Assembly: GCA_002438075.1 (NCBI GenBank)
Contig: DJSQ01000037.1
Span: 1-8,748, forward strand
Origin: Clostridiales bacterium UBA6330
GTDB lineage: Bacteria; Bacillota; Clostridia; Oscillospirales; CAG-272
DNA length: 8,748 bases
Reading direction: 5' to 3'
The notes beneath the pieces are model-generated. The model searched no databases. It was given only the letters and a program-made list of their open reading frames with translations, and was not told where the DNA came from. The position numbers were made by a program, and so were the translations under genes. Shown here in pieces: positions 1-3,805 of the stretch (positions are counted from its first letter, which is position 1; every line of letters starts with the position of its first letter).

Positions 1-47
1 AAAAAGAAATAACCGCCCTCAACTTCCTACAGTCGGCGGTTATTTCT
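1..47 (-). terminator. Intrinsic terminator of the small minus-strand unit
   Basis: Read on the minus strand, a perfect 13-bp stem (35-47 pairs with 5-17) closes a 17-nt loop (18-34) and is followed by a T-run (the + strand A-run at 1-5, cut by the window edge). The stem contains the AAATAACCGCC/GGCGGTTATTT pair. There is no T-run on the plus-strand side, so it works in the minus direction. The stop codon of the tiny reading frame at 46-72 sits at the base of the stem. Confidence 0.8.
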
Positions 48-72
48 AACGACGTGAGGAGGTAACCGTCAT
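46..72 (-). pseudogene. Eight-codon ORF MTVTSSRR, possible deleted holin-like toxin
   Basis: The frame ATG ACG GTT ACC TCC TCA CGT CGT TAG starts about 15 nt after the inferred transcription start, with GAGGG about 8 nt upstream as a possible ribosome binding site. Two codons further, in the same frame, lie AAA TAA, which are the last codon and stop seen in full-length holin-like type I toxins (recalled, not searched). Loss of roughly 20 hydrophobic codons between the MTVT start and the terminal KK would give this arrangement. It may instead be a genuine leader micro-peptide or untranslated. A peptide this short cannot form a membrane span, so toxicity is not expected. Confidence 0.4.
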
Positions 73-93
73 ACGGTGTTCCCTCGTACTTTT

Positions 94-122
94 ATGATAG
101 CACAATTTTTCCGTTTTGTCAA
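94..122 (-). promoter_or_regulatory. Sigma-A promoter of the small minus-strand unit
   Basis: On the minus strand there is a perfect -35 TTGACA (117-122), a 17-nt spacer (100-116) and a -10 TATCAT (94-99). This predicts a start near 87. It is among the best promoters in the window, notable because it drives an almost empty transcription unit. Confidence 0.85.
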
Positions 123-148
123 TCCCTTTGCGAAAAAAATCCGATGCC

Positions 149-177
149 AAGCCGCCGCAAGGTCGGCTTTTCTTTTT
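149..177 (+). terminator. Probable plus-strand intrinsic terminator
   Basis: AAGCCGCC (149-156), a GCAA tetraloop, and GG-T-CGGCTT (161-169, with T163 bulged) form an 8-bp stem followed at once by TTCTTTTTG. It is oriented to stop plus-strand transcription, but no plus-strand gene lies upstream within the window. It could end a transcript entering from the left, possibly one antisense to the small minus-strand unit. Confidence 0.45.
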
Positions 178-264
178 GCGACGAAGCAATTTTTCATCCT
201 CCGATATTCAGAACCGTATGTTCGCACCGCCAAAAAAATGCGTTGGAAGTCTTTGAAGGGGTCT

Positions 265-292
265 GGGGAAACTTTCTTCAGAAAGTTTCCCC
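265..292. repeat. Perfect 12-bp palindrome with 4-nt loop
   Basis: GGGGAAACTTTC (265-276), loop TTCA, GAAAGTTTCCCC (281-292). No T-run follows on either strand, so it is a poor terminator, although it lies about 50 bp beyond the dapA stop. Short palindromes of this look (GGGGAAACTTTCT...) are, from memory, scattered through intergenic regions of gut Clostridia. I read it as a dispersed palindromic repeat. The flanking GAAGGGGTCT is similar to the GGAGGGGTCT in the 8632-8679 element. Confidence 0.6.
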
Positions 293-295
293 GGC

Positions 296-321
296 GCATC
301 CCCCGCATCCCCCGCATCCCC
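296..321. repeat. 9-bp tandem repeat GCATCCCCC, about 2.9 copies
   Basis: Copies begin at 296, 305 and 314, the last one base short, followed by degenerate GCGTCCCCC and GCGACCC units to about 340. It sits between the palindrome and the dapA stop. It is probably slippage-prone filler rather than a protein-binding array. Confidence 0.6.
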
Positions 322-340
322 AGCGCGTCCCCCGCGACCC

Positions 341-1219
341 TTACGGGAAGAGCTTTTCGAGGCGGCGGCAGAGGTCGGGGGAGGGGGGCGTGAGCGGGAG
401 GCGGTATTCGGGGAGGCAGAAGTCGCGCAGGGAGGCGGCGTATTTGACGGGAATCGGGTTGACCTCTGCGGTCAGCTCGCGCAGAATCGGGCGGAGCTCC
501 TGCATTTTCTGCGCGGCGCGGCGATAATTGCCCTCATCGCACAGGCGGCACAGCTCGCACATCCGCTCGGGGAGGACGTTGGAGGCAACCGAAATCACCC
601 CGCGCGCGCCCAGCTTCATTGCCGCAACGGTCCGGTGGTCGTTGCCCGTGTAAACGTCGAGGTCGTCCCCGCATTCCGCCACCGCCTGCTCCAGCAGTCC
701 GAGGTCATCCGATGCTTCCTTGATGCCGCAGATACGGTCTATTTTCGCCAGCTCGCGGTAGTGTGCAACGGTCAGCGTCATGCCCGTGCGCGAGGGGACG
801 TTGTAAACGAGGACGGGGCGGCTCGTTGCCTCGGCGATTGCGCGGTAGTGCGCGAGAATGCCGCGGTCGGAAGCCTTGTTGTAGTAGGGTGTGACCGCAA
901 GAAGCGCGTCCGCGCCCGCTTGCGTGGCGATTTCCGCAAGCCGCACGGCGCGTTCGGTGCAGTTGGAGCCGCACCCCGCGAGAAGCGGGACGCGTCCCGC
1001 GATGATTTCATGCGCCGCGCGGATCAGCTCGCGGTGCTCGTCAAAATCCAGTGTCGCGCTCTCACCCGTCGTTCCCGCGACCAGAATTGCCGCGATTCCG
1101 CCCGCAATCTGGAATTCGATCAGTGCCTCCAGCGCGGGGCGGTCGAGCCTTCCGTCCCGAAACGGGGTGATCAGCGCGGTTGCCGCACCCTTGAAAACGG
1201 TCGGTTTGTGTAAACTCAT
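341..1219 (-). CDS. dapA: 4-hydroxy-tetrahydrodipicolinate synthase
   Basis: Cytoplasmic class I aldolase-type enzyme that condenses pyruvate with L-aspartate semialdehyde, the first committed step to diaminopimelate and lysine. The 292-residue product has the usual length of the family and all its hallmarks: GTTGES at 49-54 (active-site Thr), TPYYNK at 110-115 (catalytic Tyr), YNVPSRTG at 139-146 (Tyr and the aspartate-semialdehyde-binding Arg144), GIKEAS at 165-170 with Lys167 as the Schiff-base lysine, then GVISVASN and NPIPVK near the C-terminus. These favour DapA over N-acetylneuraminate lyase relatives, though annotation within this superfamily can err. The frame is open upstream to 1384, but the start at 1219 is chosen because AAAGGAGG (1229-1236) lies 9 nt before it and the family N-terminus begins there. 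It is divergent from queA; no other lysine genes are in view and no convincing sigma-A promoter was found for it. Confidence 0.93.
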   Translation of the reverse strand: MSLHKPTVFKGAATALITPFRDGRLDRPALEALIEFQIAGGIAAILVAGTTGESATLDFDEHRELIRAAHEIIAGRVPLLAGCGSNCTERAVRLAEIATQAGADALLAVTPYYNKASDRGILAHYRAIAEATSRPVLVYNVPSRTGMTLTVAHYRELAKIDRICGIKEASDDLGLLEQAVAECGDDLDVYTGNDHRTVAAMKLGARGVISVASNVLPERMCELCRLCDEGNYRRAAQKMQELRPILRELTAEVNPIPVKYAASLRDFCLPEYRLPLTPPSPDLCRRLEKLFP

Positions 1220-1249
1220 CCGATTTTTCCTCCTTTGGCGGGAAAAGAC

Positions 1250-1278
1250 TTGCAATCCGCTCCCGTTTGGTATATAAT
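1250..1278 (+). promoter_or_regulatory. Sigma-A promoter for queA
   Basis: -35 TTGCAA (1250-1255), 17-nt spacer, -10 TATAAT (1273-1278), predicting a start near 1285. It lies just 31 bp upstream of the dapA start codon, within the dapA leader on the opposite strand, so the two divergent units probably interfere with or influence each other. Confidence 0.8.
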
Positions 1279-1284
1279 ATAAGA

Positions 1285-1386
1285 AACCGTACCATGCGGG
1301 CGGCATGACCGTAGTGGCTTCAGACTGCCGCCGATAGCAGAATATGCGCAAACGGTCCGTTTTGCGAAAGAGAGGATTTTTCACCC
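1285..1386 (+). promoter_or_regulatory. queA 5' leader with two hairpins
   Basis: About 100 nt of untranslated leader. It holds a 7-bp stem GGCGGCA/TGCCGCC (1299-1305 with 1326-1332, 20-nt loop) and a second stem CGCAAACG/CGTTTTGCG (1347-1354 with 1358-1366, one bulge), the latter ending just before the AGAGAGGA ribosome binding site (1369-1376). I do not recognise a known riboswitch class; in particular no preQ1 aptamer sequence is evident. Structure is seen; regulation is unproven. Confidence 0.35.
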
Positions 1387-2466
1387 ATGAGCGATATCAT
1401 GACCAACAACCTGCCCGAGACTGCACTCCGAACTGCGGATTTCGATTACGAGCTTCCCCCCGAGCTGATTGCCCAGCATCCGACCGAGCGGCGCGACGCG
1501 TCGAGGCTGATGGTGCTGGACCGTGCGACGAACAGCATCGAGCATCGGCATTTTTCGGACCTGACCGACTATCTGCGGGCGGGGGACGTGCTGGTTATCA
1601 ACGATTCCAAGGTCATCCCCGCGCGGCTTTACGGCTATGTGGAGGGGAGACCCGAGGCGGGCATCGAGCTGTTGCTCCTGCGTCAGCGCGAGCTGGACCT
1701 CTGGGAGACGCTGGTCAAGCCCGGAAAACGTGCGCGGGTGGGCATGAGATTGGTGTTCGGGGACGGAATGCTCACGGGAGAGATTACCGACATTGTGGAG
1801 GAGGGGAACCGCCTGATTCGCTTCTCCTACGACCACGGCGCGCATGAGAACATTTACGACATCCTGCACAAAATCGGTCTGATGCCCCTGCCGCCCTACA
1901 TCACCGAGCAGCTCCGCGACAACGACCGCTACCAGACGGTCTACGCGCGCGAGGAGGGCTCTGCGGCGGCGCCGACGGCGGGACTGCACTTCACCCCCGA
2001 GCTGTTGGACCGCGTGCGCGCAATGGGTGTTGCGGTCGTCCCCGTGATGCTCCATGTGGGGCTGGGGACCTTCCGTCCCGTCAAGGAGGATAACATCCGC
2101 GACCACGTTATGCACACGGAATTCTGCTCGGTCAGTGCCGAAAGTGCGCGGATTATCAACGAGCGGAAGAAGGCGGGCGGGCGGCTGATTTGTGTTGGGA
2201 CCACCTCCTGCCGAACGATTGAAAGCGTGGCGGAGGAGGACGGAACGATTCCCGCGAAAAGCGGGGAGACGGGGATTTTCATCTACCCGGGCTACCGCTT
2301 CAAGGCAGTGGACGCGCTGATTACGAATTTTCACCTGCCGCAAAGCACGCTTCTGATGCTGGTTTCGGCATTCTATGACCGCGACCATATCCTTGAGGCA
2401 TACCGCACCGCAGTGCGCGAAAAGTACCGCTTTTTCAGCTTCGGGGATGCCATGCTGATTCAATGA
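1387..2466 (+). CDS. queA: S-adenosylmethionine:tRNA ribosyltransferase-isomerase
   Basis: QueA transfers and isomerises the ribosyl group of S-adenosylmethionine onto 7-aminomethyl-7-deazaguanine at tRNA position 34, giving epoxyqueuosine, the penultimate queuosine step, in the cytoplasm. The 359-residue product matches family length and shows its conserved blocks in order: FDYELPPELIAQHP near 19-32, NDSKVIPARL, LVKPGKR, LPPYI, DRYQTVYA, EEGSAAAPTAGLHF, HVGLGTFRPV, VGTTSCRTIES, TGIFIYPGYRFK, ITNFHLPQSTLLMLVSAF and a C-terminal YRFFSFGDAML. The ATG at 1387 is 10 nt after AGAGAGGA; the in-frame ATG at 1399 is a possible alternative. No other queuosine genes (tgt, queG, queC/D/E) are in the window. 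A toxin-gene remnant begins 10 bases after the stop. Confidence 0.97.
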   Translation: MSDIMTNNLPETALRTADFDYELPPELIAQHPTERRDASRLMVLDRATNSIEHRHFSDLTDYLRAGDVLVINDSKVIPARLYGYVEGRPEAGIELLLLRQRELDLWETLVKPGKRARVGMRLVFGDGMLTGEITDIVEEGNRLIRFSYDHGAHENIYDILHKIGLMPLPPYITEQLRDNDRYQTVYAREEGSAAAPTAGLHFTPELLDRVRAMGVAVVPVMLHVGLGTFRPVKEDNIRDHVMHTEFCSVSAESARIINERKKAGGRLICVGTTSCRTIESVAEEDGTIPAKSGETGIFIYPGYRFKAVDALITNFHLPQSTLLMLVSAFYDRDHILEAYRTAVREKYRFFSFGDAMLIQ

Positions 2467-2476
2467 GCGGGGCGGC

Positions 2477-2593
2477 ATGAAAAGCGGGTTCATCTCCTGC
2501 TTTGTCAAAAAGACGCAAAAGACACCGACCCGCGAAATCGAGTTGGCAAAAAAATATCGCGCAGATTACGAATGCAGAAAGGGGAGCTTGTAA
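2477..2593 (+). pseudogene. 3' remnant of a RelE/HigB (Gp49-like) toxin gene
   Basis: This 38-codon frame encodes FVKKTQKTPTREIELAKKYR at residues 9-28, which is the characteristic C-terminal part of phage-derived Gp49/HigB-type mRNA-interferase toxins (recalled form: HGFxKKTQKTPxxEIExAxxxRxDY). Such toxins are about 100-120 residues. The upstream two-thirds is missing: the frame is closed by a stop at 2456-2458 inside queA, and the apparent ATG at 2477 has no clear ribosome binding site. The stop TAA (2591-2593) shares one base with the antitoxin ATG (2593), the tight coupling typical of a toxin-first TA operon. I infer that a deletion next to queA removed the toxin's N-terminal part and promoter. 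The peptide should lack ribonuclease activity. Length alone also allows a small independent ORF, but the motif and overlap argue against that. Confidence 0.75.
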
Positions 2594-2880
2594 TGGGGAA
2601 AAATTTCAGAGAAACCTTGAATGCGCAAATGAAAAATCCCGAATTCAAAGAGGAATGGGATGCTTTGGAGCCGGAGTATCAAATTATCAAAGCCATGTTG
2701 AGCTCTCGGGCGGAGAAATCCTTGACGCAACAGCAGTTGTCGGAAATCACCGGAATCCCGCAGGCTGACATCAGCAGGCTGGAGAACGGCAATGCCAATC
2801 CGTCCCTGCGGACCCTTCAGCGATTGGCGGAGGGCATGGGGATGAAGCTGAAGCTGGAATTTGTGCCCGTGAACCGATGA
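2593..2880 (+). CDS. XRE-family HTH antitoxin-like regulator
   Basis: A 95-residue cytoplasmic DNA-binding protein. After an N-terminal segment of about 40 residues (MGKNFRETLNAQMKNPEFKE...), a Cro/C1-type helix-turn-helix spans roughly 40-90, with helix 2 at TQQQLSEITG (45-54) and the recognition helix at PQADISRLENG (56-66), then the NPSLRTLQRLAEGMG helix typical of HigA-like antitoxins. The start at 2593 is preferred over the in-frame ATG at 2572 because AAAGGGGAG lies 7 nt upstream and the stop of the toxin remnant overlaps it. In intact modules this protein binds the toxin and represses the operon; here the toxin is only a stub, so this is an orphan antitoxin that may now act only as a regulator, or be decaying. 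Its A/T-richer codon choice than queA suggests transfer. A specific partner cannot be named from sequence alone. Confidence 0.85.
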   Translation: MGKNFRETLNAQMKNPEFKEEWDALEPEYQIIKAMLSSRAEKSLTQQQLSEITGIPQADISRLENGNANPSLRTLQRLAEGMGMKLKLEFVPVNR

Positions 2881-2899
2881 AGAACGAAGAACCGTCAAA

Positions 2900-2929
2900 A
2901 GCGGGCGGACCCCCATGGGTCCGCCCGCT
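2900..2929 (-). terminator. Strong hairpin between convergent genes, probable terminator
   Basis: AGCGGGCGGACCC (2900-2912), loop CCAT, GGGTCCGCCCGCT (2917-2929): a perfect 13-bp GC-rich stem 19 bp after the xre stop. On the plus strand AAAGG follows, with no T-run. On the minus strand TTTT follows, so it suits the small minus-strand peptide gene best, with possible weaker bidirectional use. Confidence 0.6.
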
Positions 2930-2949
2930 AAAGGTTCCTATGCTCTCCG

Positions 2950-3045
2950 TCAGTTGCCGCAGCAGTTGCAGAGCAGAATGCAGGCGAGGATGATGAGCCA
3001 GATCCAGTTGTTGTCAAAAAGCTGACAAATGCAGTTGCCGTTCAT
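2950..3045 (-). CDS. 31-residue Cys-rich single-span membrane peptide
   Basis: The minus-strand frame runs ATG (3045-3043) to TGA (2952-2950), with AGGTAGGG about 7 nt before the start. The peptide opens MNGNCICQLFDNN (1-13), then has a hydrophobic stretch WIWLIILACILLC (14-26) able to span the membrane, and ends NCCGN. Six of 31 residues are Cys (5, 7, 22, 26, 28, 29). From memory, clostridial genomes carry many unnamed peptides of this form (short Asn/Cys head, FDNN-W-WLII span, CC-G-N tail), and YjcZ-like sporulation peptides are comparable, but I cannot assign a function. It is convergent with xre and shares the 2900-2929 hairpin as terminator. No convincing sigma-A promoter lies upstream; CATACTAT on the minus strand (3143-3136) faintly resembles a sporulation sigma -10 element. 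Confidence 0.65.
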   Translation of the reverse strand: MNGNCICQLFDNNWIWLIILACILLCNCCGN

Positions 3046-3353
3046 ATGATTACCCTACCTTTTCGAGATTCGGAAGGGTCGGAGCGGGCTGCCGTAACGC
3101 GTCTGCCGTTGCCGCCGTTCCGCCCTCCTGCTATCATAGTATGTCGGATTGCGCAATGTGTGCGGGAATTCTGTCGGATTCTGCGGAAATGAATCCTTGC
3201 AACCCGATTTGCATGAAAAAACGGCGTAAAAAGCGGCTTCCGTGACCGAATTTGCAGGATTCCAAAGCCGAAATTGCATGGCAAAACGGCGGTTTTGTGG
3301 GAAGTTACCAAAAGAAGCGCGAAAATTTTTGAAAATTACGGGTAAGAATCCGA
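3046..3353. other. Intergenic stretch without a supported gene
   Basis: About 300 bases, A/T-richer than the flanking genes, with no frame showing protein-like sequence plus a ribosome binding site. It holds two imperfect direct repeats: an 18-mer starting TTGCATG and ending AACGGCG at 3209-3226 and 3274-3291 (16/18 identical), and TGTCGGATT at 3142-3150 and 3172-3180. The first part is presumably the 5' leader and promoter of the minus-strand Cys-rich peptide; the last part lies directly upstream of the liv promoter. Confidence 0.5.
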
Positions 3354-3382
3354 TTGACAAAACGGCAAAAAAAAGGTACAAT
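3354..3382 (+). promoter_or_regulatory. Sigma-A promoter of the liv operon leader
   Basis: A perfect -35 TTGACA (3354-3359), a 17-nt A-rich spacer (3360-3376) and -10 TACAAT (3377-3382) predict a start near 3389. It is the only good promoter between the divergent peptide gene and livK, which means the livK mRNA would carry a leader of about 415 nt. Confidence 0.85.
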
Positions 3383-3412
3383 ATAAGAAAATCAGGAAAG
3401 GCGGACGGAAGC

Positions 3413-3682
3413 ATGAAAACAGGCTGTCGCACAAACGGATACGCAACACCGTGTGAAACGGCTTTTTCCGCTCGCGCTTGCCGCTCTGCCGTATGTGGGA
3501 TTTCGGACACTGCTGTCGCAGTGTCTGTTTTTGTTTTGCTGTGCCTGTGCGCGGTAGCGGAGCAGCTTGTATCCGTAATTGTAATTGTAGGCGTAGGGAT
3601 TCTTGTAATTGCTTTGCTTGTACGAATTAGCAAGGGAAAACCTCGAATGACCGAACGGAAAAAGTGTTGTGCCATGCCGTAA
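3413..3682 (+). CDS. 89-codon leader ORF rich in Val/Ile/Leu upstream of livK
   Basis: The first ATG after the liv promoter, about 25 nt from the inferred start, with AGGAAAGG (3394-3401) 11 nt upstream. The frame has two hydrophobic stretches (about 34-49 and 52-70) and 8 Cys. Residues 55-70 read VIVIVGVGILVIALLV: 13 of 16 are branched-chain, all Val are GTA and all Ile are ATT, whereas the liv genes mostly use GTC/GTG and a mix of ATT and ATC. The stop (3680-3682) lies 20 bases before a terminator hairpin whose left arm can pair with the last codons of this frame (3656-3675). This is the layout of an attenuation leader peptide such as IlvL, here ahead of a branched-chain amino acid importer. 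At 89 codons it is unusually long for a leader, and the alternatives are a real two-span membrane protein or a chance open frame over a structured RNA. No family recognised. Confidence 0.45.
   Translation: MKTGCRTNGYATPCETAFSARACRSAVCGISDTAVAVSVFVLLCLCAVAEQLVSVIVIVGVGILVIALLVRISKGKPRMTERKKCCAMP
3504..3536 (+). terminator. Terminator-like hairpin inside the liv leader
   Basis: CGGACACTGC (3504-3513), loop TGTC, GCAGTGTCTG (3518-3527) make an 8-bp perfect stem extended by a G-T and a C-G pair, followed by TTTTTGTTTTG. It would end a transcript of about 145 nt from the 3354 promoter. It sits within the 89-codon frame, so ribosomes translating that frame would disrupt it; if the frame is not translated it would reduce readthrough into livK. 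Confidence 0.6.
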
Positions 3683-3713
3683 ATACACGCGGCGGGCGAA
3701 TGGCAGCTTTCCG
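3656..3713 (+). promoter_or_regulatory. Candidate antiterminator pairing
   Basis: CGGAAA (3656-3661) can pair with TTTCCG (3708-3713), and TGCCAT (3670-3675) with ATGGCA (3700-3705), around an internal loop of 8 and 2 nt. Formation uses up the left arm of the 3703-3726 terminator stem and is therefore mutually exclusive with it. The 5' strand lies in the last codons of the leader frame, where a ribosome reaching the stop would block the pairing and let the terminator form. Pairings are seen; stability and use are inferred. Confidence 0.35.
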
Positions 3714-3737
3714 AACGGGAAGCTGCTTTTCCTTTTT
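3703..3737 (+). terminator. Intrinsic terminator / candidate attenuator before livK
   Basis: GCAGCTTTCC (3703-3712), loop GAAC, GGGAAGCTGC (3717-3726) form a 10-bp stem with one G-T pair, then TTTTCCTTTTT. It stands between the leader frame and livK with no recognisable promoter between it and livK, so liv transcription must pass it. Confidence 0.75.
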
Positions 3738-3805
3738 GGTTCTCAGCCGTCAGGTACCGGCGGCATGAACATAAATATTTCCAAAAGAAAAGAGAGGAAA
3801 CAGAC

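Larger units (their letters stand above)
1..87 (-). ncRNA. Putative short transcript of about 85 nt (small RNA or type I toxin relic)
   Basis: A sigma-A promoter at 94-122 and a strong terminator at 1-47 bracket an RNA starting near 87 and ending near 1. Directly visible in it are a 5-bp stem ACCGT/ACGGT (65-69 with 73-77) that places the ATG in its 3-nt loop, an ACCTCCT stretch that could pair with Shine-Dalgarno sequences, and the terminator hairpin. From memory of the family, small holin-like toxins of Firmicutes begin MTVT/MTVY and end in an AAA-TAA lying in an AACCGCC hairpin; that frame is kept here but the hydrophobic middle is absent. The transcript may therefore act as RNA only, or be a decayed toxin gene. 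The promoter and terminator are well supported; the function is inference. Confidence 0.55.

Noticed and set aside
296..340. CRISPR-like array from GCATCCCCC repeats
   Set aside because: The units are 9 bp and adjacent without spacers, so this is a simple tandem repeat.
76..393. Plus-strand GTG-start frame after AGGAGG at 57-62
   Set aside because: The spacing to the GTG is about 13 nt, the sequence is low-complexity and antisense to other elements, it runs through a terminator and repeats, and the AGGAGG is the complement of the mini-unit's ACCTCCT.
1220..1384. N-terminal extension of dapA (frame open to 1384)
   Set aside because: The extra 55 residues have no family similarity, cross the queA promoter, and the internal start at 1219 has a perfect AAAGGAGG.
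1285..1386. preQ1 or other riboswitch in the queA leader
   Set aside because: Two hairpins exist but no known aptamer sequence was recognised, and QueA is not usually the riboswitch-controlled step.
2502..2768. 88-codon plus-strand frame overlapping the toxin remnant and xre
   Set aside because: It is out of frame with both recognised proteins, its sequence matches no family, and it has no start signal.
3752..3763. AGGTACCGGCGG resembling the T-box TGGNACCGCG antiterminator motif
   Set aside because: It lies after the terminator rather than before it, differs by an inserted base, and no T-box stem I features are present.
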